From contig JAMLJD010000007.1 in assembly GCA_023953775.1 (NCBI GenBank), positions 1 to 64,000 on the forward strand: a stretch of DNA of 64,000 nucleotides, read 5' to 3'. The stretch is from Rhizobiaceae bacterium (GTDB taxonomy: Bacteria; Pseudomonadota; Alphaproteobacteria; Rhizobiales; Rhizobiaceae). Of the stretch, positions 9,325 through 19,719 are shown one piece after another. Positions within the stretch are counted from its first letter, which is position 1; every line of letters starts with the position of its first letter. A model generated the notes under the pieces. That model searched no databases and had not been told where the DNA came from. It saw only the letters and a program-made list of their open reading frames with translations. The position numbers were made by a program, and so were the translations under genes.

Positions 9325-10053
9325 ATGACCGCCATCGACTGGCTGACGGAACGTCCGATCGCGCATCGCGGCTTTCACGACGGCAACCGCAAACGCTGGG
9401 AAAACACGTTGTCGGCATTCGACGCGGCGGCGGAGCGCGGCTTCGCCATCGAATGCGACGTGCGCCTGACGGCGGATTGCGAGGTCGTGGTCTTTCACGA
9501 CGACAAGCTCGAGCGGCTCGCCGGGCGCGAAGGACTTGTGCACGAGCTGACGGCCGCCGACATGACGGCGCTCGCGGTCGGCGGTACGAGCGACCGCGTG
9601 CCGACCCTCGACCAGATGCTGGCGCGGATCGCGGGCCGGGTTCCGATCGTCATTGAACTCAAGGGCGTGCGGGGCAGCGACGAGGGCCTGGTCGCCGCGG
9701 TCGCTCGCTCGCTCAGCCGCTATGACGGCAAGGCGGCGATCATGTCGTTCAACCACTGGCTGATCAGGCAGTTCGCCGACGCCGCACCCGGAATCCCGGG
9801 CGGCCTGACCGCATACGGGACGAAGCCGGCCGATCTCGAGGCGCATTTCTCGATGCTGGCGCATCCGATCTCGTTCGTGTCCTACGACGTCGCCGCCCTG
9901 CCCAATCCGTTCGTTTCCTTCGTCCGCGAGAGGCTGGCGATGCCGGTGATCACCTGGACGGTGAAGGACGAGGCGGGCGTCGCGGCAACCAGGGCGCATG
10001 CGGACCAGATGACCTTCGAGGGATTCGACCCCGAAAGCGGCCGGCCTCTCTGA
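9325..10053 (+). CDS. Glycerophosphodiester phosphodiesterase family protein
   Basis: 242-residue GDPD-fold enzyme expected to hydrolyse glycerophosphodiesters to glycerol-3-phosphate and alcohol. The HRGFHDGNRKRWENT active-site start (His14, Arg15), the AIECDVRLTADCEVVVFHDD metal-binding block and the late ITWTVKDEAGV motif are present. ATG 9325 comes 4 bases after the RidA gene stop and starts the conserved region; an upstream in-frame start inside the RidA gene is implausible. No signal peptide, so it is probably cytoplasmic. Confidence 0.9.
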   Translation: MTAIDWLTERPIAHRGFHDGNRKRWENTLSAFDAAAERGFAIECDVRLTADCEVVVFHDDKLERLAGREGLVHELTAADMTALAVGGTSDRVPTLDQMLARIAGRVPIVIELKGVRGSDEGLVAAVARSLSRYDGKAAIMSFNHWLIRQFADAAPGIPGGLTAYGTKPADLEAHFSMLAHPISFVSYDVAALPNPFVSFVRERLAMPVITWTVKDEAGVAATRAHADQMTFEGFDPESGRPL

Positions 10054-10120
10054 GCGCCGCCTTCGGGATCGCCACGCTTGCGATCTTGCATTGCACAATG
10101 CGCGCCGTAAGTTATCCGGG

Positions 10121-11323
<1,203 letters not shown>

Positions 11324-11345
11324 CCGGAAGGCGGCGCCTGACCTG

Positions 11346-11675
11346 TCAGTGCGCGAGGGTGCGCGAGAACAGGTTGATGACGAGGACGCCGGCGACGATC
11401 AACCCCATGCCAAGGATGGCGGGACCATCCAAAGCCTGCCGGAACCAGAGCCATCCGATCGCGGTGATGAGCACGATGCCGATGCCAGACCACAGCGCAT
11501 AGACGACACCGACCGGCAGTGCGCGCAACGGCAGCGACAGGAAATAGAAGGCGAGCCCGTAGCCGACGATGGTGACAATCGACGGGACGAGCCGCGTGAA
11601 GCCGTCGGTCTGCTTCAGCGCGGTGGTGGCGACGACCTCGAAGCCGATTGCAATCATGAGGTAGATGTAGTTCAT
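11346..11675 (-). CDS. SMR family small multidrug transporter (EmrE/SugE type)
   Basis: 109 residues with four transmembrane helices. Glu13 in helix 1 matches the essential EmrE Glu14, and the VVATTALKQTDGFTRL and VVYALWSGIGIVLIT motifs are family hallmarks. Expected to export cationic drugs or guanidinium-like compounds by proton antiport as a dimer. The open frame extends upstream through the HIT gene, but ATG 11675 gives the standard length. A solitary gene convergent with the FemAB-like gene. Confidence 0.93.
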   Translation of the reverse strand: MNYIYLMIAIGFEVVATTALKQTDGFTRLVPSIVTIVGYGLAFYFLSLPLRALPVGVVYALWSGIGIVLITAIGWLWFRQALDGPAILGMGLIVAGVLVINLFSRTLAH

Positions 11676-11747
11676 CGAACGAGCCCTTGGCGCGGCAAGA
11701 CCTGACGCCATGACGGCATACCAGTTCGCATTATTCCGGGGAATGCC

Positions 11748-12176
11748 ATGACCGACGCCTACGATCCGTCCAACGTCTTCGCCAAGATCCTGCGCGGCGA
11801 GATTCCCTCGCACAAGCTCTACGAGGACGACGACACATTCGCGTTCATGGACATCATGCCGCGCGGCGACGGCCACTGCCTCGTGATCCCCAAACAGCCG
11901 TCGCGCAACATCCTCGACGTCGAGCCTCAGAGCCTGGCCGCGGTGACGCGTACCGTTCAGAAGCTCGCCAGGGCCGTCGTCAAGGCTTTCGGGGCCGACG
12001 GGGTCACCATCCAGCAATTCAACGAAGCGGCCGGCGGACAAGTTGTTTTCCACCTTCATTTCCACGTCATCCCGCGTTTCGACGGCGTCAAGCTGCGGCC
12101 GCAGACGGGAGACATGGCCGATCAGGACGTGCTGAAGCAGAACGCGGACAAGATCCGCAAGGCACTCGGGGAATAA
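11748..12176 (+). CDS. HIT family nucleotide-binding protein
   Basis: 142-residue histidine-triad hydrolase. The catalytic HLHFHVIP motif places histidines at 102, 104 and 106, and the N-terminal FAKILRGEIPSHKLYEDD block is characteristic of the Hint/HinT branch, which hydrolyses nucleoside phosphoramidates. Length is normal. Divergent from the SMR gene with 72 bases between the starts. Confidence 0.94.
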   Translation: MTDAYDPSNVFAKILRGEIPSHKLYEDDDTFAFMDIMPRGDGHCLVIPKQPSRNILDVEPQSLAAVTRTVQKLARAVVKAFGADGVTIQQFNEAAGGQVVFHLHFHVIPRFDGVKLRPQTGDMADQDVLKQNADKIRKALGE

Positions 12177-12194
12177 GGGCCCGAGCCCGGCCGA

Positions 12195-12857
12195 CTAGGC
12201 CTGTTCCGGTCGCGGTTCGCCCGGGGCCTTCCAGCTTATCGCCAAGAGAGCCAGCAATAGCGTTGGATATATGATGTCGCCTATCAGCGGCCTGCCGATG
12301 TTCAGCGGCGCGTAATTGGCATTCACGATCGCGTCGTGGATATGCACATAGGCCGCGCCGTACCAGAAGATCGATTTCGAAATGACGACGGCGGTGATCA
12401 GATGGCCGCGCAGCCAGACCGCCAGCAGCGCAGCAACGCCGGTGCCGAGTGTATAAAAAGCGAGTTCGGTCTGGAACGGGCTGCCGGTTTCCCAACCGAT
12501 GCCGCGGGCGATCTGGTCAGCCAGGAAAAAATGTCCGACGAAGGCCCAGACGCTGCCGAAGCCGATCAGAATGACGGTGAAATAAAGCAGCAGCGTTGCC
12601 GCCATTTCCTGTTTTTCAAGGCCGGTTCCGCGTTCGGTCTGATACCGCCATGCGCTCAGCGGCACCAGGACCAGCATGTAGATGAAACTGCCTATGAGCG
12701 GCACATAGCTGAACAGCCAGAAAACGAAGAATGTATGCGGCAGGAACCGCCAGATGATCTCGGGCCAGCGATCGAATAGCGGCCGGTGTTCCGCTTCGCG
12801 GATCAGCATTCCGAACGGCACAAGGAAATCGACGACACGAGCGGCCCAGGGTTTCAT
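12195..12857 (-). CDS. DUF6790-like integral membrane protein
   Basis: 220 residues with about six hydrophobic segments. The C-terminal half has the pattern GIGWETGSPFQTELAFYTLG, then a YVHIHDA histidine pair and a final PLIGDIIYP segment, which I associate with the DUF6790 family of unknown function. ATG 12857 is preferred over an upstream in-frame start because the 36 extra residues are basic and unlike a membrane protein N-terminus. Convergent with the HIT gene. Confidence 0.6.
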   Translation of the reverse strand: MKPWAARVVDFLVPFGMLIREAEHRPLFDRWPEIIWRFLPHTFFVFWLFSYVPLIGSFIYMLVLVPLSAWRYQTERGTGLEKQEMAATLLLYFTVILIGFGSVWAFVGHFFLADQIARGIGWETGSPFQTELAFYTLGTGVAALLAVWLRGHLITAVVISKSIFWYGAAYVHIHDAIVNANYAPLNIGRPLIGDIIYPTLLLALLAISWKAPGEPRPEQA

Positions 12858-13002
12858 TTCGTCCCGCCCTCCCCTGAATCTTGCTGGCCGCATCCTAACA
12901 TCGACCGCGTGCAAACGCCCAAATGCGGCGCGCATATCGGGGGACACCGACGCGATCGCCTGCACCTTCCGCCGCTTTCGAAGCGAAACGCGCCCTGTCC
13001 AT

Positions 13003-13353
13003 TCAGCCGACGAGATAGACGCCGGCCAGAAGCACCGCCTCGCCGGCGAGAATGCCGATCAGGACGCGCTTGCCGAGCGTCAGATAGGCGATGAAGCCGA
13101 CCATCGCGGCACCGATGCGCAGGACGAGCGCCGTATCGGCGAGCGCGCCGGAAGGAAAGACGATCAGGTTGCCGATGACGGCGGCGACCAATGCGGTCGC
13201 GATGCAGCGTACGAGCACGATCGCTTCGGAGTCTTCCGAAATCCTGCCGCCGAGGAACACGCCGAGGAAGCGCCAGCAGTCGGTCGCCGCCCACCCGGCG
13301 ACGATGATGAACAGATAGGGCCACCACCAGGCATCGAGCGCGTCGAAGGTCAT
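13003..13353 (-). CDS. AzlD family branched-chain amino acid exporter subunit
   Basis: 116-residue small membrane protein with three or four helices, directly following and overlapping the azlC-like gene (stop/start overlap at 13350-13353). AzlD pairs with AzlC in a two-component exporter (BrnFE/AzlCD type) for branched-chain or other amino acids. The family is weakly conserved; assignment relies on size, hydrophobicity, the LTLGKRVLIGILAG end and the azlC neighbour. Confidence 0.8.
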   Translation of the reverse strand: MTFDALDAWWWPYLFIIVAGWAATDCWRFLGVFLGGRISEDSEAIVLVRCIATALVAAVIGNLIVFPSGALADTALVLRIGAAMVGFIAYLTLGKRVLIGILAGEAVLLAGVYLVG

Positions 13354-14126
13354 GTCGCCCTGCCCTTCCGCGAGACGAGATGCAGGACGAACGCCGCGAT
13401 ACCGCCGATCAGTCCGGTAAGCAGCAGGTCGAAGCCTGGAACGACGAGATGCAGGCTGGGGCCGACAACCAGTCCGATCAGCATCGCGTGCTTGCCCGCA
13501 ACCTCGCGCGCCGATCCCCAGAGAGACGTCAGGAAATACATCGGCGTTAGCAGGAGCAGTGCTGCCGAAACCGGATTCGGAAGCCGGTCGGCGACAAGGA
13601 AAACGATGGTGACGACAACCATGTTGCCGGCGATCAGCGTCATGCCCAGCCCGGCATAGTAGACGGTTCGCATCGGGCGCGGCACGTTGCGAAAGGTCTC
13701 CATCGCGACCACCCAGGACGTGACCGCCACGAAATGCGACAGGAAATAGAGCACCCATTTGCGCGTCTTCTCGGCGCGCATCTCGGGAACGAGCGCGACG
13801 ACCATGGGCATCAGGCGCACCGACGACAGCGCGACCGCGAACGCGGCCGCCAGCAGTGTGCTTCCCGACAGGACCGCGCCTATCAGCACCACCTTGGCCG
13901 GCAGCGCCCACACGATCGCGACCATGAACAGCGTCTCGGGCAGGGAAATGCCCGCTTCCTTCGCCAGGCCCGCAAAGCCGACGAAGGCGCTGGCCAGAAT
14001 CAGGCCGGGTATGGAGAACGACGCCGCGACGCCTTGCGCAAACCATGCGAGGCGGCCCTTCGCGTTCCCCGCATGCGCGTGATCATCCAAAGGCATTTGA
14101 AGCGCGGCGTAGCATCTTTCGACCAC
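13350..14126 (-). CDS. AzlC family amino acid exporter subunit
   Basis: 258 residues, large subunit of the AzlCD/BrnFE exporter. Conserved features include the opening QGVAASFSIPGLILASAFVGF, the SVRLMPMVVALVPEMR segment and repeated hydrophobic helices. The listed start is a GTG 12 bases after the upstream HEAT-like gene stop, with GAGG inside the end of that gene, suggesting translational coupling; an ATG ten codons later is an alternative. The last codons overlap azlD by four bases (ATGA). Confidence 0.85.
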   Translation of the reverse strand: MVERCYAALQMPLDDHAHAGNAKGRLAWFAQGVAASFSIPGLILASAFVGFAGLAKEAGISLPETLFMVAIVWALPAKVVLIGAVLSGSTLLAAAFAVALSSVRLMPMVVALVPEMRAEKTRKWVLYFLSHFVAVTSWVVAMETFRNVPRPMRTVYYAGLGMTLIAGNMVVVTIVFLVADRLPNPVSAALLLLTPMYFLTSLWGSAREVAGKHAMLIGLVVGPSLHLVVPGFDLLLTGLIGGIAAFVLHLVSRKGRAT

Positions 14127-14138
14127 CGCGCGAAAGCC

Positions 14139-14681
14139 TCATCGTTTGGCCTCGCTCAGTTCCTGCTCCAGCCGCCGTGCGCGGGCCGCGACTGCCTTGC
14201 GCGGCGAGGCCAGCGCCCTGCGGATCGCCTGTTCGGCGAGAGCGCGATCGACACGGCCCTGCCGCGCCAGATCCACGATCGCCGTGAGCGCGGAAGCCGC
14301 ACCGATGGCCGACGATGCGTCGAGCAGATCCTCAAGCAGTCCAAACAGCCGCGAAACCTCTGTATCGTCGAGCTTCAGACGTACTAGGACCTTGGGAAGC
14401 TGTTCGGCGATCTCCCACTGCCGGTTCTTTTCGAGATGAATGAGAAGCTGCGGAAGCGCGGTCTGCAGGCTGCCTGGCGAATCGCGGGCAACCTGCATCA
14501 GCGCGTGCGCAGCGTGGGCGACGACCGCGGGATCGTCATCCTCCAGAAACGCGACGAGCACTCGCGTGCTTGGAGGGTCGTCGAGGCAGATACGCGCGAC
14601 GGCCGCAGCCTCGCCGACCTCACCACGGCTTCCCGTCGCCAGCAGATCGCGCATTGCCGCGATCCGCTCATCGCGGGACAC
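14139..14681 (-). CDS. HEAT-repeat-like protein of unknown function
   Basis: 180 residues, mainly alpha-helical, soluble, with several approximate 30-35 residue helical repeats (for example PSTRVLVAFLEDDDPAVV and AAHALMQVARDSPGSL), resembling HEAT/armadillo folds. No catalytic motif seen. It lies between clpA (8 bases upstream) and azlC (12 bases downstream) on the same strand, so it is likely transcribed with clpA. A scaffold or adaptor role for the Clp machine is conceivable but not shown by the sequence. Confidence 0.6.
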   Translation of the reverse strand: MSRDERIAAMRDLLATGSRGEVGEAAAVARICLDDPPSTRVLVAFLEDDDPAVVAHAAHALMQVARDSPGSLQTALPQLLIHLEKNRQWEIAEQLPKVLVRLKLDDTEVSRLFGLLEDLLDASSAIGAASALTAIVDLARQGRVDRALAEQAIRRALASPRKAVAARARRLEQELSEAKR

Positions 14682-14689
14682 CGTCGGGG

Positions 14690-17161
14690 TCAGCTCTTGC
14701 GCGGCAGTTGCGGCACCATGCTGCGCTTGGGCGTGTCGTCGGACTTGCCGCCCGACGACCGCTTGCCGCGCGCCGCGGGTTTCTTGGCCGCAGCCTTGGC
14801 GGCAGGCTTCTTGCGCTTCGGTGACCCGGCAGGCTCTTCCTTCTTCGGCTTGACCGGCACTTCGTCGGCCAGGGCGTTGAGCTTGAGCGACGGCTTGCCG
14901 GTGTCGTCCTTCTCTACCGTGACGCGGACGGTACCGCCCTTGCGCAGCCGGCCGAACAGCACCTCGTCGGCGAGCGGCTTCTTGATGTGCTCCTGGATCA
15001 CGCGGCTCAGCGGCCGCGCGCCCATGCGCTCGTCATAGCCCTTGTCCGCCAGCCATTCGACCGCCTCCTGCGACAGGTCGAACGTGACCCGGCGCTCGGC
15101 AAGCTGCGCCTCGAGCTGCATGACGAACTTCTGCACCACCTGGTGGATCACCGGCACCGGCAGGGCGCCGAACGGGATGATCGCGTCGAGCCGGTTTCGG
15201 AATTCCGGCGTGAAGAGGCGATTGATCGCCTCCATGTCGTCGCCTTCCCGCTTGGAGGATCCGAAGCCGATCGCCGCGCGCGCCATGTCGGCCGCGCCGG
15301 CATTGGTCGTCATGATCAGGATCACGTTGCGGAAATCGATCTGCTTGCCGTTATGGTCGGTCAGCTTGCCGTGGTCCATCACCTGCAACAGGATGTTGAA
15401 CAGGTCCGGGTGCGCCTTCTCGACCTCGTCGAGGAGGAGGACGCAGTGCGGATGCTGATCGACGCCGTCGGTCAGGAGACCGCCCTGGTCGAAGCCAACA
15501 TAGCCGGGCGGCGCGCCGATCAGCCTGCTGACCGTGTGGCGCTCCATGTATTCGGACATGTCGAAACGCAGCAGCTCCACGCCCATCGACGCGGCGAGCT
15601 GCTTCGCGACCTCGGTCTTGCCGACGCCCGTCGGTCCGGAGAACAGGTAGGAGCCGATCGGCTTCTCGGGCTCGCGCAGGCCGGCGCGGGCGAGCTTGAT
15701 CGACGAGGCCAGCGCCTCGATCGCCAGGTCCTGCCCATAGACGACGCGCTTCAGCTCGATCTCGAGGCCGGCCAGAACCTTCTCGTCGTCGGCGGAAACC
15801 GTCTTCGGCGGAATGCGCGCCATGGTGGCGATCGTCGCTTCGATCTCCTTGACGCTGATCGTCTTCTTGCGGCGCTGCTCCGGCAAAAGCATCTGCGAGG
15901 CGCCCGTCTCGTCGATCACGTCGATCGCCTTGTCGGGCAGCTTGCGGTCGTTGATGTAGCGCGCGGACAATTCCACCGCCGCCTTGATGGCGTCGTTGGT
16001 GTAGCGAACCTTGTGGAAGTCCTCGAAATAGGGCTTCAGGCCCTTCATGATAGAGATCGCGTCCTCGACGGTCGGCTCGCTGACGTCGATCTTCTGGAAG
16101 CGGCGCACCAGCGCCCTGTCCTTCTCGAAGAACTGACGGAACTCCTTGTAGGTGGTGGAGCCGATGCAGCGGATCAGGCCGGACGACAGCGCCGGCTTCA
16201 GGAGATTGGAGGCGTCCATCGCCCCGCCGGACGTCGCGCCCGCGCCGATCACGGTGTGGATTTCGTCGATGAACAGGATCGCGCCCGGAAACTCCTCGAG
16301 TTCCTTGACGACCTGCTTCAGCCGCTCCTCGAAATCGCCGCGATAGCGCGTGCCCGCCAGCAGCGTGCCCATGTCGAGCGCGAAGATCGTCGCCTCGCGC
16401 AGCACCTCGGGAACGTCGCCCTCGACGATGCGCTTGGCCAGGCCCTCGGCGATGGCGGTCTTGCCCACGCCGGGGTCACCGACATAGAGCGGATTGTTCT
16501 TCGATCGGCGGCACAGCACCTGGATGGTGCGGTTGATTTCGGACTCGCGCCCGATCAGCGGATCGATGCGCCCCGCGCGCGCCTTCTTGTTGAGATTGAC
16601 GCAGTAGGCGGTCAGCGCATCCTGCTGCTTCTTCTTGCCGCCCTCCTCCGCGTCGGAAGATGCCGGATTGGCGCTCTGCTCGTCCTCGGCGCCGCGCGCA
16701 GCGCGAGCCTCCGCGCCCCCGGGACGCTTGGCAATACCGTGGCTGATATAGTTGACCGCGTCGTAGCGGGTCATCTGCTGTTCCTGCAGGAAGTAGGCGG
16801 CGTGGCTTTCGCGTTCGGCGAAGATCGCCACCAGAACGTTGGCGCCGGATACCTCCTCGCGGCCCGACGACTGCACGTGGATCACCGCGCGCTGGATCAC
16901 GCGCTGGAAACCCGCCGTCGGCTTGGAATCCTCGTCGTAGCCGGTCACCAGATTGTCGAGTTCGGTATCGACATAGGTGAGAACGGTCTTCTTCAGCTCT
17001 TCGAGATCGACATTGCAGGCGCGCATCACGGCGGCCGCGTCGGCGTCGTCGATCAGCGCGAGCAGCAGATGCTCGAGCGTTGCGTATTCATGATGGCGCT
17101 CGTTTGCATGGGTCAGAGCCTGATGCAGCGCGCGCTCGAGGCCTTGCGAGAAAGCCGGCAT
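14690..17161 (-). CDS. clpA: ATP-dependent Clp protease ATP-binding subunit ClpA
   Basis: 823-residue AAA+ unfoldase that feeds substrates to ClpP. An N-terminal Clp-N repeat domain (residues 1-145) and acidic linker precede AAA-1 with Walker A GDPGVGKT (about 228-235) and AAA-2 with Walker A GPTGVGKT (about 510), each with Walker B ([17 protein letters not shown]). The AIGFG motif is the probable IGF/L ClpP-docking loop. The C-terminus has an unusual long Lys/Ala/Pro-rich tail of some 60 residues. clpS lies 6 bases upstream, the standard arrangement. Confidence 0.97.
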   Translation of the reverse strand: MPAFSQGLERALHQALTHANERHHEYATLEHLLLALIDDADAAAVMRACNVDLEELKKTVLTYVDTELDNLVTGYDEDSKPTAGFQRVIQRAVIHVQSSGREEVSGANVLVAIFAERESHAAYFLQEQQMTRYDAVNYISHGIAKRPGGAEARAARGAEDEQSANPASSDAEEGGKKKQQDALTAYCVNLNKKARAGRIDPLIGRESEINRTIQVLCRRSKNNPLYVGDPGVGKTAIAEGLAKRIVEGDVPEVLREATIFALDMGTLLAGTRYRGDFEERLKQVVKELEEFPGAILFIDEIHTVIGAGATSGGAMDASNLLKPALSSGLIRCIGSTTYKEFRQFFEKDRALVRRFQKIDVSEPTVEDAISIMKGLKPYFEDFHKVRYTNDAIKAAVELSARYINDRKLPDKAIDVIDETGASQMLLPEQRRKKTISVKEIEATIATMARIPPKTVSADDEKVLAGLEIELKRVVYGQDLAIEALASSIKLARAGLREPEKPIGSYLFSGPTGVGKTEVAKQLAASMGVELLRFDMSEYMERHTVSRLIGAPPGYVGFDQGGLLTDGVDQHPHCVLLLDEVEKAHPDLFNILLQVMDHGKLTDHNGKQIDFRNVILIMTTNAGAADMARAAIGFGSSKREGDDMEAINRLFTPEFRNRLDAIIPFGALPVPVIHQVVQKFVMQLEAQLAERRVTFDLSQEAVEWLADKGYDERMGARPLSRVIQEHIKKPLADEVLFGRLRKGGTVRVTVEKDDTGKPSLKLNALADEVPVKPKKEEPAGSPKRKKPAAKAAAKKPAARGKRSSGGKSDDTPKRSMVPQLPRKS

Positions 17162-17167
17162 TTTACC

Positions 17168-17524
17168 TCACTTCTTCTCCATCACGCATTGCAGCGGATG
17201 CTGATGCTGACGGGCGAAATCCATGACCTGGGACACCTTGGTCTCGGCCACCTCGAATGTATAGATACCACACTCTCCCACGCCATGGTTGTGGACATGG
17301 AGCATGATGCGCGTGGCCGCCTCGCGATCCTTCTGGAAGAACCGCTCGAGAACGTGGACCACGAATTCCATCGGCGTGTAGTCGTCGTTGAGTAGCAGGA
17401 CGCGGTAGAGGCTGGGTTTCTTGGTCTTGGTCCTCGATCGTGTGATGACGGCAGTCCCGCGTCCGGAGCCGCTCCCGCCCTCGTCGCCGTTCTGCATGGT
17501 TGCCCCGGACAGTCTCATGGTCAC
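17168..17524 (-). CDS. clpS: ClpS, ClpAP adaptor for N-end rule substrates
   Basis: 118 residues. The core [20 protein letters not shown] contains the N-degron pocket residues (NDD) and the [19 protein letters not shown] block binds the ClpA N-domain. An N-terminal 40-residue Gly/Thr/Arg-rich extension is variable in the family, and internal ATG 17497 is a possible alternative start. Transcribed ahead of clpA. Confidence 0.96.
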   Translation of the reverse strand: MTMRLSGATMQNGDEGGSGSGRGTAVITRSRTKTKKPSLYRVLLLNDDYTPMEFVVHVLERFFQKDREAATRIMLHVHNHGVGECGIYTFEVAETKVSQVMDFARQHQHPLQCVMEKK

Positions 17525-17594
17525 ACCGACGATCTCAGCCCTTCCTCTTTCGAATCCCGCGAGTCGAAGGCCACATGTAAGAACCTTTCGACGG

Positions 17595-17622
17595 ATTTTA
17601 AGCCCTAGTTTTCCGCTGACAA
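17595..17622 (-). promoter_or_regulatory. Predicted promoter for clpS-clpA
   Basis: Minus-strand TTGTCA (17622-17617), 16-base spacer, TAAAAT (17600-17595): 5/6 matches at each box. It lies about 70 bases before the clpS start. Predicted by eye only. Confidence 0.4.
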
Positions 17623-17688
17623 TATGACCACGGGGAAGAGCGGCGAAAAAAACGCGGCGCCGCTCGGGCCTGCCGGCATCCGGACAGC

Positions 17689-17717
17689 AAAAAGCCCGGA
17701 CGGTGAAGCGTCCGGGC
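17689..17717 (-). terminator. Rho-independent terminator of the phasin gene
   Basis: On the minus strand a perfect 9-bp stem GCCCGGACG / CGTCCGGGC (17694-17717, 6-base loop) is followed by TTTTT (17693-17689). It lies about 60 bases after the phasin stop. A second perfect 10-bp hairpin at 17721-17744 comes just before it. Confidence 0.8.
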
Positions 17718-17720
17718 CCG

Positions 17721-17744
17721 CGCGGACCGCACAGGCGGTCCGCG
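17721..17744 (-). repeat. Second perfect hairpin ahead of the phasin terminator
   Basis: CGCGGACCGC, loop ACAG, GCGGTCCGCG: a perfect 10-bp stem between the phasin stop and the terminator. It has no T-run of its own and probably protects the 3' end of the abundant phasin mRNA. Confidence 0.5.
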
Positions 17745-17774
17745 AAACACGAATTGTACGAGGTAGAGGCGTTT

Positions 17775-18104
17775 CTACTTCGCCTTGGCCATCATCGATT
17801 CGAACGGCTTGTAGGCTTCCTTGGCCATGTCGGCATACATGTCGCCCATCTTGGTCGCCTGCGACACGAAACCCTCATAGGCGTCCTTGGCGTAGCCGGT
17901 CTGGACCTCGATCGCCTTTTCCAGCGACTTCGCCGACATCATCTTCTCGAACGCCGCGGCGCCGGCCTCGTAGGAAGACTTCGAATATTCGGTCGCCTCG
18001 GCGGTGATCGCCTGCAGGCTCTTGGAAAGAGCGGCGAAGCTCTTCAGGCCGTTGTCCATCATGTCCTTGCCGATTTTGGTGGTGTCTTCGAACGACTGCA
18101 TCAT
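17775..18104 (-). CDS. Phasin family protein (PHB granule-associated)
   Basis: 109-residue amphipathic helical protein with the phasin pattern ([20 protein letters not shown], then [25 protein letters not shown] and [13 protein letters not shown]). Phasins coat polyhydroxyalkanoate granules. A TTG seven codons upstream would also open the frame, but ATG 18104 has AGGGA about 9 bases before it. The gene stands alone with a strong terminator and a duplicated 16-bp element upstream, consistent with regulated high expression. Confidence 0.85.
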   Translation of the reverse strand: MMQSFEDTTKIGKDMMDNGLKSFAALSKSLQAITAEATEYSKSSYEAGAAAFEKMMSAKSLEKAIEVQTGYAKDAYEGFVSQATKMGDMYADMAKEAYKPFESMMAKAK

Positions 18105-18140
18105 TGTCGGGTCCCTTTGCGTCAATTCCTGAGCGGCGCA

Positions 18141-18177
18141 TCTATTGTGCGTTGCATATTATCTATTGTGCGCTGCA
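18141..18177. promoter_or_regulatory. Tandem 16-bp element upstream of the phasin gene (putative PhaR/AniA operator)
   Basis: TCTATTGTGCGTTGCA (18141-18156) and TCTATTGTGCGCTGCA (18162-18177) differ at one base and repeat with a 21-bp period, two DNA turns. Each holds a TGC-N3-GCA core, like the core reported for phasin repressor PhaR sites. They lie 37-73 bases before the phasin start and could also affect the divergent carboxypeptidase gene. The repeat is directly visible; the regulator is inferred. Confidence 0.55.
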
Positions 18178-18363
18178 CAAAATGTCAATGGCGGGACGGC
18201 GGAACCCGCCTGAAAACCCCTCTAATTGAGCTAAAACGCGCAGAAAACGCGCAAGGAAACGGTTACCATAAACGGATTGGTAACGCTGCGCCCGATAGTG
18301 TCACGGGAACGAGGCAGGCCGCGCCTGCCACACGTGAACACAAGAGACCAACAAGGTGTAGCC

Positions 18364-19677
18364 GTGCGTCAGGCGTTTGCATGCCCCTCCGATAGGCCGT
18401 CCCTTCCGATCCAGTTCCTCGTCGCGACTTTGCTGACGATCGCCATGCTGGCGGCGCTTCCCAACGCCGCCCATGCGAATGCGAAATATGCCGGCATCGT
18501 CATCGACGCAAAGACCGGCAAGACGCTGTATGAATCGAGCGCGGATCAGCCGCGCTATCCGGCTTCTCTGACCAAGATGATGACGCTCTACCTGGTCTTC
18601 GACGCATTGAAGGCCGGGCGCGTCTCGCTCAACACCGCGATCCCGGTCTCGCGCAACGCGGCGAACGAGCAACCCTCGAAGCTCGGCCTGAAGCCCGGTC
18701 AGACGATTACGGTCGAGAACGCCATCCTCGCCCTGGTGACCAAGTCGGCGAACGACGCGGCGACCGCCGTCGGCGAATTTCTCGGCGGATCGGAAGCGCG
18801 GTTCGCGGAGATGATGACCCAGCGCGCACGGTCCCTCGGCATGAGCCGGACGACGTTCCGCAACGCGAACGGTCTCCCCAACTCGGCCCAGAAGACCACC
18901 GCTCGCGACATGGCACGCCTCGGGCTTGCGCTGCGTGAGCATCATCCGCGCTACTACAAATATTTCTCGACGCGCTCGTTCCGCTACGGCCGCAACCGCT
19001 ATGGCAACCACAACCGGCTGCTCGGGCGGGTAAAGGGCGTCGACGGCATCAAGACCGGTTACACGCGCGCCTCCGGCTTCAACCTCGTGTCGTCGGTCCA
19101 GGTCAACGGACGCTCGATCGTCGCCGTGGTCATGGGCGGACGCACCGGCGCCAGCCGCAACGCCCAGATGCAGAAGCTCATCGCAGCCTACCTGCCGAAG
19201 GCTTCGACCAGGGGTGGCGGCGATCTGATTGCACGCGGCGGCAGCGCGCCGGTCTTCGCCAGCGCCGCTGGCGGGTTCAAACTGCCGAAGAACAACCCGC
19301 CGACGCCGGTCGAACGGCCAGACCTGCGGGTCGCCTATGCCGAGACCGTCGAGGTCGAGCGGACGCTGCCTGCAGCCGCACCCGAGCCACCCGTCGCGAT
19401 CGATCCGGTGCAGACCTCGGCGACCGCCGTGTCGGGTTGGGTGATCCAGGTTGCCTCAATGCCGTCGGAAAGCGAGGCGCGCGCCTATCTGGCAAAGGCG
19501 GCCGGTAACGCACCGTCGGTACTGGCCAGCGCCTCGGCCTTCACCGTGACCTTCGAGAAGGACGGAATTCTGTACCACCGGGCACGTTTCGGCGGGTTCA
19601 GTTCGAAGAACCAGGCATGGAATGCCTGCGCGGCGCTCAAGAAAAAGAAGATGGCCTGCTACGCCACCACTCAGTGA
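18364..19677 (+). CDS. D-alanyl-D-alanine carboxypeptidase (S11) with SPOR domain
   Basis: 437 residues from GTG 18364, chosen for the AAGG 7 bases upstream; the frame stays open to 18277. A signal peptide/anchor (ending near ANA, residue 40) precedes an S11 penicillin-binding domain with Ser68-x-x-Lys71 (SLTK), the SAN triad in TKSANDAATA and the KTG box in GIKTGYTRAS. It trims pentapeptide side chains of peptidoglycan. A Pro-rich linker and a C-terminal SPOR domain (about the last 80 residues, starting WVIQVASMPSESEARAYL) would target denuded glycan at the division site. Confidence 0.93.
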   Translation: MRQAFACPSDRPSLPIQFLVATLLTIAMLAALPNAAHANAKYAGIVIDAKTGKTLYESSADQPRYPASLTKMMTLYLVFDALKAGRVSLNTAIPVSRNAANEQPSKLGLKPGQTITVENAILALVTKSANDAATAVGEFLGGSEARFAEMMTQRARSLGMSRTTFRNANGLPNSAQKTTARDMARLGLALREHHPRYYKYFSTRSFRYGRNRYGNHNRLLGRVKGVDGIKTGYTRASGFNLVSSVQVNGRSIVAVVMGGRTGASRNAQMQKLIAAYLPKASTRGGGDLIARGGSAPVFASAAGGFKLPKNNPPTPVERPDLRVAYAETVEVERTLPAAAPEPPVAIDPVQTSATAVSGWVIQVASMPSESEARAYLAKAAGNAPSVLASASAFTVTFEKDGILYHRARFGGFSSKNQAWNACAALKKKKMACYATTQ

Positions 19678-19719
19678 ACATGTGGTGACGGCTCCGGGTT
19701 TGTAGAGAGTAGAAGGAGT

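Noticed and set aside
14987..17395. 802-codon plus-strand open frame opposite clpA
   Set aside because: Fully antisense to clpA/clpS, low complexity and without any recognisable motif.
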